A stretch of DNA of 64,000 nucleotides from an uncultured Planctomycetota bacterium. Lineage in GTDB: Bacteria > Planctomycetota > Planctomycetia > Pirellulales > Thermoguttaceae. The notes beneath the pieces were generated by a model. That model did no database searches. It worked only from the letters and a program-made list of their open reading frames with translations, and was not told where the DNA came from. The stretch is from NCBI GenBank assembly GCA_900317365.1, contig ONGM01000248.1:1-64000 (forward strand). Reading direction: 5' to 3'. Positions 1-8,768 of the stretch are shown in pieces (position 1 is the stretch's first letter; each line of letters begins with the position of its first letter). The translations under genes were made by a program, and so were the position numbers.

Positions 1-131
1 CAGACGATGAAAATAATGTCCATGAGGGAATTAACCTTATTGAAAGGAAACCCTGCGAGTAGATCGACAAGAAACACAAGCAGTAAGATTGCCGAGACGG
101 ACGCAGCAAAAATACAAAGGAATTTCGACAT
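1..131 (-). CDS. Small membrane protein, N-terminal part only
   Basis: The reading frame starts at 131 on the minus strand and runs off the left edge of the window, giving about 43 residues beginning MSKFLCIFAASVSAI. One hydrophobic segment (about residues 4-27) is followed by an amphipathic stretch and the start of a second hydrophobic stretch (MDIIFIV). An AGGATGATATAA sequence before the ATG gives a plausible ribosome binding site. The pattern resembles very short two-helix membrane proteins seen in planctomycetes, which is a remembered resemblance. The function is unknown and the C-terminus is not visible. Confidence 0.55.
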   Translation of the reverse strand, partial: MSKFLCIFAASVSAILLLVFLVDLLAGFPFNKVNSLMDIIFIV

Positions 132-368
132 TTATATCATCCTAATGGGTTAGTATGCGTCTTATGCGACTACAACGTCTTGAGTCGTGTGCGGCAAGGC
201 TCGGAATTGGTTTCATTCATTCAAACGCTGAGTCGAACGAAAATCGCCGACGCCCGATAACTGGAGGGCGACGGCCCAAAGCGTTCAGCAGACGCCGCCG
301 CACGACCATACATTAGTATAAACGATAACCAAACGTTTTCAACTCAGCGAATAAAGTTTTTAGTTTTT

Positions 369-1136
369 TTACCGTGCGACGGGAAGCCGGATAGAGATAG
401 ACGTTCCGACGTTGTCGGCGCTTTCAACTCGAATTTTGCCCTTATGTTCTTCGACGATCTTTTTACAGAGAGAAAGTCCAAGACCGGAACCGCCTTTTCC
501 CGTTGCGTCGGGACCGCTCTTTGTCGTATAAAACATATCGAAAATGTGAGGCAGGGTCTCCTTGGGTATTCCAGTGCCAAAGTCTCGAACGACGATTTCA
601 ACGTTGTTTTGAGGATCTTCGGCATATGGTCGTATTTTAACGACGATTCTTCCGCCATTGGGCGAGGCTTGACGCGCGTTGACGAGCAGGTTAATGAGAA
701 CTTGCTGAATCTGGTTGCCGTTTGCGAGAACCTTGGGAGTCGGCTCAAATTTCCTTTCAATCCGAATGCGGAATTTGGTCATCTCCTTCTCTAAAAGCAA
801 TAGTACGTCTTCAACGAGCGCCGTTATATCGAGCGGTTCTCGACCTGGTTTGCGATTTCTAGCTAATCCTAAGGATACGGCAACAATTTTAGCGGCTCGA
901 TTCGACGCTTCCAGGATCTTGTTAAACGCTTTTTCCCTCGTTTCGTTGTCGGTTCGTCTCAGCCCCATTCTGGCGTAATTGATCGTCAGCGTGAGTATGT
1001 TGTTAAATTCGTGCGCAGTAACTCCGGATAATTCGCCGAGCGTCGCCAAGGACTGTAGAGACTCGAGCGCGCTTTCAAGTTGTTTGTTCTTACGTTGCAG
1101 TTCGGCAATTTGCAAGTCTTTCGGATCCGTCTTCAT
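369..1136 (-). CDS. Soluble histidine kinase (NtrB-like, no sensor domain)
   Basis: A 255-residue two-component kinase. A short coiled coil (about residues 8-30) leads into the dimerisation helix with the phospho-acceptor histidine in HEFNN (His42). The ATP-binding domain shows the N box (144-156, NLLVNARQA), the G1 box DFGTGIP (185-191), an F-box region and the G2 box GSGLGL (216-221). There is no transmembrane segment and no PAS or GAF sensor, so it is expected to work in the cytoplasm and take its input through a partner or the N-terminal coil. No response regulator lies beside it, so its target cannot be named from context. It stands alone between a small membrane gene and a divergent methyltransferase gene. 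Confidence 0.9.
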   Translation of the reverse strand: MKTDPKDLQIAELQRKNKQLESALESLQSLATLGELSGVTAHEFNNILTLTINYARMGLRRTDNETREKAFNKILEASNRAAKIVAVSLGLARNRKPGREPLDITALVEDVLLLLEKEMTKFRIRIERKFEPTPKVLANGNQIQQVLINLLVNARQASPNGGRIVVKIRPYAEDPQNNVEIVVRDFGTGIPKETLPHIFDMFYTTKSGPDATGKGGSGLGLSLCKKIVEEHKGKIRVESADNVGTSISIRLPVAR

Positions 1137-1459
1137 GATATTGCGCCTCCAGTGTGCCGCATGATTTACCTTTTTCCGCGTTGTTTCGACAACTGATCGC
1201 TGACGTCTTCGTTTTCGATCGACTCGACGCCTTGGCTTCTCCGCTAAATTCGTAAAAATGCCGATTGTAGGGATTAGTTGGACATTACTCAGATATTTTT
1301 CTCAACTCTGTTCGAGAAAAGCGTCGACCATGTTCAATTGGATTTCTTTAGTCGGTAGGCAATGATAACTTCTTCCAAGCAGAATCTTTTCGAACCGTAG
1401 TTGTTTTCTATTGACCTGCGATTACAATATACGCAGTCTCAAGAACAAGGAAAGGTCGT
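1137..1459. other. Intergenic, divergent promoter region
   Basis: The 323 bases between the divergently read kinase and methyltransferase genes must hold promoters for both. No clean -35/-10 pair, tRNA or long hairpin stands out, and I found no plausible small ORF. Nothing more can be supported. Confidence 0.4.
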
Positions 1460-2365
1460 ATGAGCGAACCCACAGAAGTCGAGGACGTTTTTGCTCGCAG
1501 AATCGAGATTAGAGATTTAGACGATCCTCGTTTGCGACCTTATTGGAACTTAAAGGAACGCACGCTTCGCGGCGAGGCCGTTTTTATTGCTGAAGGCGTT
1601 TTGGTTGTGGAGAGACTTTTAAAATCTCCATACCGAACCGAGTCTGTTTTGACAACGCGAAAAGACGACGAAGAACTTCGTGAACTGCTTTTGAAAGTTC
1701 CCCACGACGTCCCCATATACTATATTGACGACCGTACGGCGATGAAACGTCTGGTTGGATTCGATTTTCACCAGGGTGTTTTGGCTCTTGGACGTCGGGT
1801 TGACCTTCCAACGTTGACGGAAGGATTGACAGACTTTTTTTCGGGTCGCAATCGTCGCGCGTCAGATTCGTCTACGATATCGGAAAGTCGACGTCGTCGC
1901 GCGTGGGTAGCGCTTCCCGACACGACAAAACCGGATAATTTGGGGTTGGTTTTTCGTTGCGCGGCGGCGTTGGACGCCGAGGCTGTTATTTTAGGCGAGC
2001 GATGTTGCGATCCCTTTTCGCGCCGCGCCTTGCGCGTTTCGATGGGCGGGGTATTACAAACGCCGATCTATCAAGCGAAAAATCTTTTCGACGAGATCCT
2101 ATTTGCGCAGAAACGCTGGAATTTGCCTTTCTGCGCAACGGTTCTCGACGAGCAGGCAACGTCATTGAATTCAATGACGCGTCTGGAATGGGAGCAGTAT
2201 GAGTTCATGACGTTCGTTTTTGGTAACGAATATTCAGGACTTTCTCCTGAGTGGGTTTCGATATGCGACCGTAAGATGATAATTCCGATGCGTCGCGACG
2301 TCGATTCTTTAAATCTCGGCGTGTCCGTAGGAATTTTCCTATATGAATTTAACAAGTGGAATTGA
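1460..2365 (+). CDS. SpoU/TrmH-family RNA 2'-O-methyltransferase
   Basis: A 301-residue member of the SPOUT superfamily that uses S-adenosylmethionine to methylate ribose 2'-OH in rRNA or tRNA. The three conserved motifs are present in order: motif 1 DNLGLVFR (159-166, with the catalytic-type Asn160 and Arg166), motif 2 FVFGNEYSGLS (252-262) and motif 3 IPMRRDVDSLNLGVSVG (275-291), which builds the trefoil-knot cofactor pocket. The first 110 residues match the substrate-binding L30e-like domain often found in 23S rRNA methyltransferases. An arginine/serine-rich linker (129-147) separates the domains. AAGGAAAGG upstream of the ATG supports the start. The exact target nucleotide cannot be read from the sequence. 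Confidence 0.9.
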   Translation: MSEPTEVEDVFARRIEIRDLDDPRLRPYWNLKERTLRGEAVFIAEGVLVVERLLKSPYRTESVLTTRKDDEELRELLLKVPHDVPIYYIDDRTAMKRLVGFDFHQGVLALGRRVDLPTLTEGLTDFFSGRNRRASDSSTISESRRRRAWVALPDTTKPDNLGLVFRCAAALDAEAVILGERCCDPFSRRALRVSMGGVLQTPIYQAKNLFDEILFAQKRWNLPFCATVLDEQATSLNSMTRLEWEQYEFMTFVFGNEYSGLSPEWVSICDRKMIIPMRRDVDSLNLGVSVGIFLYEFNKWN

Positions 2366-2410
2366 CGGACGCTAGCCGTTAATCGGTCGAACGAATAGAG
2401 AGGCTTTGTG

Positions 2411-2908
2411 ATGAAAAAACTTTTTTTAGGACTTTCGTCATGCGTTTTATTGGTTCTTTCGGGATGCATGGAGACCATTTCAACGACTCCGTCCTCCGCA
2501 GAATCGGAGACGCCGCAGGTCGAGAGTAAAGAGAGCGAGAGCGACGCCGCCGGAACGTCCGAGGAAGGCGCGGCGCCGGAAGACGAGTACGAAATGAAGC
2601 AAGCGGGAGTCGGAGCGACTGGCAAGGGCGAGTACGGCGTAACGTCGGAGCAACCAATGTCGATTATCACGACGCCGGTTTCGGCCTATTTTCACGCCCA
2701 GGAAATGAGCGTTTTCAACATACAAATTCCGCAGGCGTTGAGTTTGTTTCAGGCGTCGGAAGGTCGTTTTCCGAACTCGGAACAGGAGTTCATGGAAAAA
2801 ATCATCAAGGCTAACGCGATTGTTCTCCCGAAGCTACCGGACGGCGATTCGTACGTTTACGACGTTCAGTCGCACACTTTAATGATTCGGACCAAGAAGC
2901 CGCAGTAG
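2411..2908 (+). CDS. Small lipoprotein, planctomycete-type
   Basis: A 165-residue secreted lipoprotein. A Lys-Lys n-region, a hydrophobic core and the lipobox LSGC put the acylated cysteine near residue 19. A 50-residue low-complexity Ser/Glu/Ala linker follows, as in many surface-tethered proteins. The C-terminal ~75 residues (SLFQASEGRFPNSEQEFMEKIIKAN and on) form a compact domain that I recall from uncharacterised planctomycete lipoproteins. I chose ATG 2411 rather than the GTG at 2408 because the AGAGAGG ending at 2403 is then correctly spaced. It ends just before a strong bidirectional terminator. No enzymatic motif is visible and the function is unknown. Confidence 0.75.
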   Translation: MKKLFLGLSSCVLLVLSGCMETISTTPSSAESETPQVESKESESDAAGTSEEGAAPEDEYEMKQAGVGATGKGEYGVTSEQPMSIITTPVSAYFHAQEMSVFNIQIPQALSLFQASEGRFPNSEQEFMEKIIKANAIVLPKLPDGDSYVYDVQSHTLMIRTKKPQ

Positions 2909-2956
2909 GCTAAGGCGTTGTAACTTGCGCGATCTAGTTGCGCCGTAGCAAAACGA

Positions 2957-2998
2957 AAAGCCGCGTTCAAACGAAATTCTGTTTGAACGCGGCTTTTT
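2957..2998. terminator. Bidirectional rho-independent terminator
   Basis: A 14-bp perfect stem (2959-2972 with 2981-2994, arm AGCCGCGTTCAAAC) with an 8-base loop, preceded by an A-run and followed by a T-run. It can end both the lipoprotein transcript on the plus strand and the repeat-protein transcript on the minus strand. Confidence 0.9.
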
Positions 2999-3024
2999 AG
3001 CAGTCGAACCTATTTTGTGGACCG

Positions 3025-6000
3025 CTATTGCTTATCGTCGTAACCGTTGACGATTTCAAATGCGATGGCGTCCAAATCAAGAGTTGAGATCGTCTCAAGG
3101 GAGTTGTCGCTTTCTTGGAAGTCCAGCAACGCGGACGAAGCGTTGTGTATTCCGTTAATCGTCAGGGAACCGATATCCACCCAGACGCCAGAACCGACGC
3201 CGGCTTCGTCGACAAGTTCCACCGAAATTTGATAGACTCCGTCTTGCGCGTAAGCGTGTGCGAAAAGCGCTTCGGTTGAAAGGGCTTTATACTCCGAAAT
3301 AGCGGAGCCGTCACCCCAATTGACACGCCAACTCGCCACCGAACCAAACTCAGAAGAGAGTTGTAGACGGACGGCGCCGGGAGCGGCTTCGAATGTTGAA
3401 AGGACTGCAGTTGCCATTGGCGGAGTCGCCACCACCACGACGTCGAGGCTCGTGGTAGTCGTTACGCCGTTCCGAACGCGCGTGTATGAAATAGTGTCGC
3501 CGACGATCTGCGAAGGGTTAATCCAATAGTCGGCGCCGTATGTGGTCGCGTCGACGCGTCCGTCGCCGTTGAGATCCCAACGCGTCGTTCCCGCAGGAAC
3601 AAGCGAACTCAAGTTGATCGCCGCATCGGTTCGGATTGCAATGAACGGCGCGGATTGCAATGTGATCGGACTGAACGTCGTGCCGTTAAAGTTGGCGTCA
3701 GAAGCAAGCAACTGCGGTTGAATCGTTATTTCATCAATTGCGTTTAATTGTAGTTCGTTGGGATCGGAAATCGTAACGGTAACGCTTTGCGGCGTGTTGT
3801 AGTTTGTCGTTGTGAAAAGCAATACGTCCGACGAAAGTTCGACGCCGGGGGTTGGGCAACGCAAATACAGAATCGAGTCGGAAGCAGGCGCTTTTGATAA
3901 GGCGATTTGAAACGCGCCGTCGGATTTCACGGAGATTTGATAGTCGCTTGCGTCTTCGAGGTCGTAAACGCTAAAGGTTGACGCCGCTCCTCGCGAAATT
4001 TCTGCTGACGCCGCAAATGAAAACGCCTTTTTCGTGTTCTCCTTGATCGTATTCCGAGCTGTTAATTCATTCGTCTCCCAACGTAAGGAAAGAACATTCG
4101 CTCCGAGACGTTTGGGCGCTACCGTTATCGTGAGATAGATCGTTTCGCCAGAGTCTAAGGTAAACGACTGGCTATGATCAATCGTGTCGCCAAACTCATT
4201 TGTGAACGAATAGTCCAACGTCGAGGACGAAAACGTGTTAATTTCGGAAAAGTTTGAGAGCTGTAATTTGGAAGTCCCCGTGTTGGAGATCGAGAAGGTT
4301 TTTGACGCGGAGTTTCCGTTTATGGCAAAATTCCCGAATGAATAACTTCTAGTCTCGATTGCGTCAAACGAATTGATTTCCGTCACGACGATATCGGAGT
4401 TCATTGTCAGATCGATAGCGTCGGCTGCGGCAATGTTTGCGCTGATCGCTGTGTTCGTATCGAAATAGGGTTCTGCGGATGCAGACGGTGAAGAGTAGTA
4501 CGCGGCATAGTCTTCGGAGCGCGCCACGTTGGCGACGATCATTGAATTTTGAAACGAGGGCGCTCCGTAGGAATAGAGCGCGCCGCCTAATTCAGCGGCA
4601 ACGTTTTGAACGAAGACGCTGTAGTCGTAGGAAGAGGAGCTGCCAAAGGTTTCTGAAACCGCGCCGCCGTTGGCGCTCGAGTTACTATAAAAAGTCGTGT
4701 ATTTGACGGACAGGTTGGAAACGTTGAAGATTCCGCCGCCATATTGAAGCGCGGAGTTAAAGGCAACCTCCGATTTGAATAACTCCAAGGTTCCGTTGTT
4801 AGCTACGGCGCCGCCGGAGCCCGACTCGGCAACGTTCCCCTTCAAAATAGAATCGTCAATAGTGATTTGCGAGTTCGCGTAATTAAGGACGCCTCCGCCT
4901 GCGCCGTTTGCCCCAAGACTGGCGTTACCAAGAATTTCGCTCTGACCGACGTATGCGATTCCATGGTTCGTTATACCGCCTCCGTTCGACGTCGCCGAAT
5001 TGTTGGACACTGAGGAGTTGACGAGCGTCATTGCGCCTGAATTGAATATTCCGCCGCCTTCGTACGCGTTTGAAGAAGAGACCTCCGAGCTCAATATCCA
5101 CGAACGTCGATCGCCGGAGAGATAAAGCCCTCCGCCGTAATCCTTCGCTTCATTCTCCGAAAACTTTGCGTCGCGAATTTCGACGTATCCGCAGGAATAT
5201 AACGCTCCGCCGTTTTGATCCGAAACGTTAGACAAATACGAGCCGCCTTTGACGTAAAACTCCCCGTCCACGTACGCAACCCCGCCGTTAAGCGCGGCTA
5301 AGTTGCCTGTCGCGGACGCGTTTGAGGCGTAGAGTTGAGAATTGCCGCCGATATAAAGCGCGCCGCCGTTTCCCGTAGCTTTGTTGCCCGACAGAGTCGC
5401 GTTTTCAAGAGAAAGCGCCTGACCGATCAGGTAGATTGCGCCGCCGGAGACGCCGACGTTCTCCTGAAAAGAAGCGTCTACAATGATCGATTCGTTTTCC
5501 CCGGCGATGTATGCGGCGCCGCCGTTTCCGGCGCTCGTGTTATTACGAAATCCCGACGCTTTGATCGTTGCTCCGGCGCCGACGTAAAGCGCGCCGCCGT
5601 CGCCGTCGCTTGCCGCGTTGCCAATAAACGTGCAGTCCGTGATGATCGCGTCGCCGCTCTTGACATAGATCGCCCCGCCTTCGCCTGACGCGTTATTGGA
5701 GAAGCTCGTGCGAAGCGCCGTTAAATTGCCGGCTTCTAGGTAAATGGCGCCGCCTTTTGAAGAGGAACTCGTCGACACATTTTGGGAAAACGCGGAATCG
5801 ACAAACGAAAGGGCCCCGGACGCCGCGTAGATTCCCGCCCCTAGTGCGGACGACGATGTGTTGTTGAGAAAGACGCAACGTTCCGCCGATAGGTTGCAGT
5901 TTGCCGCAAGTTGAACCCCCGCGCCTTTTGCCGTTCCGGCGCTTGACGAATTAGCGCCGCCTTGAATCGTTAAGTCGACGAATCGCGTGTTGAGCGGAGA

Positions 6001-6450
6001 ATTCGACGAACCGCCGTAAACATAGAACGCAAGCGAGCGCTGGGCTTGTACGGTTACCCCGCCTACGTCGGACGCGTCGACGACTACGCTTTTCGACAAG
6101 ATTTTCAACGATTGATTCGTTGACGATAGCTTGATTGTGCCGCCGAGCGTGAATCTGATCGTTGACGAAACGGTTCCGCCTGTCAGAGATTGATTAGCGT
6201 AATCCAGCGCTTCTCGTAATGTAATTTTTCCGTCGGAAGCGTTGGAAACGTCGTCTAAGCTCGTAACCCAGATTGCTCCGTCTTCGCCGAAAGAAGAGGA
6301 GGAAACAAGAGCGCGGTAGTCGGCGCTCGACGGCGAAAGCGACAACAGGTCGCGCGTCTCAAGCGCTTCCAACCGAGAGCGTCGCAGACGACTCGCCTCG
6401 TTCGGACGCTTTGAGGTTTTCGAAGAAAAAGGCAAGGTTGGAAAACGCAT
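3025..6450 (-). CDS. Secreted beta-helix (Pmp-like) repeat protein with PKD-like C-terminus
   Basis: A 1141-residue extracellular protein. The N-terminus is basic and carries RLEALETRDLLS (about 26-37), the LExLExRxLLS-type export motif typical of large planctomycete exoproteins. Residues about 180-650 hold some sixteen GG(A/G)-x-(Y/F/N) repeats of 20-28 residues in the style of chlamydial polymorphic membrane proteins, a right-handed beta-helix. The first nine are mostly GGAxY, the later ones GGGxxN. Residues about 700-950 look like choice-of-anchor and immunoglobulin-like beta-sandwiches. DLNGDGRVD (about 980) is an EF-hand or dockerin-like calcium loop. WRVNWGDGS (about 1075) marks a PKD-type domain. 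A role in surface adhesion or matrix is inferred; no catalytic motif was recognised. It is monocistronic. Confidence 0.85.
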   Translation of the reverse strand: MRFPTLPFSSKTSKRPNEASRLRRSRLEALETRDLLSLSPSSADYRALVSSSSFGEDGAIWVTSLDDVSNASDGKITLREALDYANQSLTGGTVSSTIRFTLGGTIKLSSTNQSLKILSKSVVVDASDVGGVTVQAQRSLAFYVYGGSSNSPLNTRFVDLTIQGGANSSSAGTAKGAGVQLAANCNLSAERCVFLNNTSSSALGAGIYAASGALSFVDSAFSQNVSTSSSSKGGAIYLEAGNLTALRTSFSNNASGEGGAIYVKSGDAIITDCTFIGNAASDGDGGALYVGAGATIKASGFRNNTSAGNGGAAYIAGENESIIVDASFQENVGVSGGAIYLIGQALSLENATLSGNKATGNGGALYIGGNSQLYASNASATGNLAALNGGVAYVDGEFYVKGGSYLSNVSDQNGGALYSCGYVEIRDAKFSENEAKDYGGGLYLSGDRRSWILSSEVSSSNAYEGGGIFNSGAMTLVNSSVSNNSATSNGGGITNHGIAYVGQSEILGNASLGANGAGGGVLNYANSQITIDDSILKGNVAESGSGGAVANNGTLELFKSEVAFNSALQYGGGIFNVSNLSVKYTTFYSNSSANGGAVSETFGSSSSYDYSVFVQNVAAELGGALYSYGAPSFQNSMIVANVARSEDYAAYYSSPSASAEPYFDTNTAISANIAAADAIDLTMNSDIVVTEINSFDAIETRSYSFGNFAINGNSASKTFSISNTGTSKLQLSNFSEINTFSSSTLDYSFTNEFGDTIDHSQSFTLDSGETIYLTITVAPKRLGANVLSLRWETNELTARNTIKENTKKAFSFAASAEISRGAASTFSVYDLEDASDYQISVKSDGAFQIALSKAPASDSILYLRCPTPGVELSSDVLLFTTTNYNTPQSVTVTISDPNELQLNAIDEITIQPQLLASDANFNGTTFSPITLQSAPFIAIRTDAAINLSSLVPAGTTRWDLNGDGRVDATTYGADYWINPSQIVGDTISYTRVRNGVTTTTSLDVVVVATPPMATAVLSTFEAAPGAVRLQLSSEFGSVASWRVNWGDGSAISEYKALSTEALFAHAYAQDGVYQISVELVDEAGVGSGVWVDIGSLTINGIHNASSALLDFQESDNSLETISTLDLDAIAFEIVNGYDDKQ

Positions 6451-6700
6451 TCTTTTCTCCTCTTGAACTTGAACCGGATTGACGCGGCGTGGCGCCGCAA
6501 GGATTCGACGACTAACGCATCCGCCCCTATATTATATGACGCAAGCGTCAAAACGCCATAGCAAATAGCTGGATTTTTCCGCGCGTCAAGGGAGCGCGTG
6601 CGAATTGCGCGGATTCCCACGATCTTTGACGATTTCGTCGAGTGAAAGTTTACCGTTTTTTGATTTTCACATAACTTTTATCTCTGTCATTAACTTCCGG

Positions 6701-7165
6701 TCATTTTGCTTGAAAGTCGTTTGAGTCGAGCCAGATGGTAACGGGACCGGCGTTTGTTAAAGACACGTTCATGTTTGCCTGAAAGACGCCTTCTTCCACT
6801 TCGAGACCGTTTCGAATCAGTTCCGATACAAAAAAGCGGTAGAGGTTCGCTGCGCGTTCCGGTCGCGCGGCGTTAGTGAAAGAAGGACGATTTCCCCTGA
6901 CGCAATCGGCGTACAAGGTAAATTGACTAACGACGAGAGCTTTGCCGTTCACGGCGGCTAAGTTCAGGTTCATCTTGCCTTCTTCGTCGTCGAAAACGCG
7001 AAGTCCGACAATTTTCTTTGCCAGCTTACTTGCTTCGACCTCTGTGTCTTCTGTTCCGACGCCGAGTAAAATGAGGAAACCTTGATTGATTTTGCCGACA
7101 ACTCTATCGTTTTCTTCCGGAAGCGCGACAGTTGCGCTTGAAACCCGTTGTATGCAGGCTCTCAT
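6701..7165 (-). CDS. dtd: D-aminoacyl-tRNA deacylase
   Basis: A DTD-type proofreading enzyme that hydrolyses D-amino acids (and glycine from tRNA-Ala) off tRNA in the cytoplasm. The protein starts MRACIQRVSSATV and is 154 residues, close to the family norm of about 145-150. The SQFTLYAD motif and the Gly-Pro-Val-Thr loop (NAGPVT, near residue 140), whose Gly-cisPro pair reads substrate chirality across the dimer, are intact. The frame is open 13 codons further upstream, but GGAAAGG lies eight bases before ATG 7165 and homologues begin there, so I use 7165. It is flanked by unrelated genes. Confidence 0.93.
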   Translation of the reverse strand: MRACIQRVSSATVALPEENDRVVGKINQGFLILLGVGTEDTEVEASKLAKKIVGLRVFDDEEGKMNLNLAAVNGKALVVSQFTLYADCVRGNRPSFTNAARPERAANLYRFFVSELIRNGLEVEEGVFQANMNVSLTNAGPVTIWLDSNDFQAK

Positions 7166-7395
7166 TGCGACGCCTTTCCATTCTTCTTTGACTTTCATCT
7201 TCAAACGGCTACCAAAGTCGTTTGCTATCGACTGGGATCACACGAGTGCGCGTATCCAAAGAAAAAGCCGATCGCGCGCGTTTAGACGGCGACCGGCTAC
7301 ATATCGTTTTTCGTTTTCGTCGGATACTTTGCCCTTGCGCGTTTGCGCAAGGCCTGGAACTTCAATCCGTTTAGATTCCAGATCGAACAAAAACG

Positions 7396-7965
7396 TTAGA
7401 CGAGTTCTTTCTTCGAACCGACGAGAGCGCGAAGACGTTCGGCCAGCAGTGCGGAATCGAACGGCTTACGGAACGTTTCGTCGATATAGGAACGATCATA
7501 ACTTGCGTTTCCGTCGTCGGGAAGAAGCGCGATAAGAACGATGTCGCTGAATTCTTGATTACGTCGCAAGTTTTGGCAAATTTGGACGGCTTCCGAACGT
7601 CCGATCGAGAAGTCGACAATGATCCCGTCCGGATGGAAACTTTCCGCTTGAATACCGGCGTCAAACCCACTCGACGCGACGGCGACTCTGAACGCTTTCT
7701 CGATCGGCAGTTCGCGTTTGACGTTTTCAATGAGCACTTGGTCTTGTGCGACGATCAGAACCTTAGCCAAGGTTTCGTCTTCTAACTCGCCCAATGGCAT
7801 TCCGTGTTCTTTAAGGAACTTGATCAGATTCTCGCGTGGGATGCGGCGATCTTGCGATCCGGGAATACGGTACCCCTTAAGCCGACCGGAGTCGAACCAT
7901 TTGCTAACGGTTCGCGGGGCGACTTTACAGATCTTAGCGACCTGACCAGTTGTAAAAACCTTCAT
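7396..7965 (-). CDS. HTH plus receiver-like regulator
   Basis: A 189-residue regulator. Residues 1-55 (MKVFTTGQVAKICKVAPRTV...) form a winged-helix excisionase/MerR-type DNA-binding domain. Residues about 66-185 look like a CheY receiver: Asp118 in GIIVDF is at the phospho-acceptor position and Lys167 in RKPF is the conserved lysine. The acidic pair usually found after the first beta strand is reduced to one Asp (VAQDQ, Asp75), so metal-dependent phosphorylation may be weak or absent. HTH at the N-terminus and receiver at the C-terminus reverses the usual order. The start at 7965 is supported by GGAGAG seven bases upstream; an upstream extension of 38 codons is open but unlikely to be used. 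Confidence 0.85.
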   Translation of the reverse strand: MKVFTTGQVAKICKVAPRTVSKWFDSGRLKGYRIPGSQDRRIPRENLIKFLKEHGMPLGELEDETLAKVLIVAQDQVLIENVKRELPIEKAFRVAVASSGFDAGIQAESFHPDGIIVDFSIGRSEAVQICQNLRRNQEFSDIVLIALLPDDGNASYDRSYIDETFRKPFDSALLAERLRALVGSKKELV

Positions 7966-8768
7966 TTCAGGCTCTCCGATTATTGTTGCGCAATTGTGTC
8001 CAACGAGGTCTCGCACTCGGTAGCGGAGACCCAAGCCTTCGTTGAACGAAACTTCATTCTCCTTAACGAAGTCATTCAACGGCGTGGAGTGAGGCTAACG
8101 AAAAATATCAACGAACGCGGCTTTAAGCGGAACGTCATGAACGACTGCTTGGGGATTCTCTACGAGGATGAATCGCCGACTACCAGTTGACTTTCCATTT
8201 TTCGGCAATTTTTACGATTGCCGTTGAGTAAAAAGGAAAGATTTGTGGAAAGTTTTTTGGTCGTTCCACAATTGCCGACGCTATGAAGACCAACTACGAT
8301 CTCATGCTCGCTCGGCTCCTTCTGACCAACGCGACGCCAAAGTCTCAAAACGACAAGGCGCGGCGTTTCGCTTAGCAAGCGTTCCGTTCGGCGCGACGAT
8401 TTGCGTCCTTATGCCGAAAAACGCGCTTGTCGTTTTGTAGGGCAATTATCGTCTATGTTGCTTGCAGAACTTTAAACCGTTTTGTTCATCGCGCGGCTTT
8501 CTTGCCCTTGGAACGCTCGCAAGTCTTGTTATTCGTGATAGATAAAATTTACTGATTAAAAGGGAAGCTTTGAAAATCTTTTTAAACCGTCTGCGGAAAC
8601 GATAGAACTTTAGCGTTTTGTTGGTAAAATTAGTGAAAAAGCGCTCGGCTCAGACGCGGTGTGCGTACTGTATTTTGCCGATCGTGCCAAAACGGCGCCG
8701 CGCGGTTTTTGGTACGCATGGCGCGAGAGAATGGAAGCGCGCAGGTTTATTCAAAGGGAATGCGAATT
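7966..8768. other. Long intergenic region, no supported gene
   Basis: About 800 bases separate two divergent genes. Short frames here have no convincing ribosome site or composition. A hairpin CGGCAAT/ATTGCCG (8203-8209 with 8217-8223) is followed by a third ATTGCCG copy near 8271. The stretch 8520-8640 is AT-rich and probably contains the promoter of the downstream gene, but no clean -35/-10 pair can be assigned. Confidence 0.35.

Noticed and set aside
8281-8373. Small plus-strand frame MKTNYDLMLARLLL... of about 30 codons
   Set aside because: Too short, with no ribosome site and no conservation evidence; left as part of the intergenic region.
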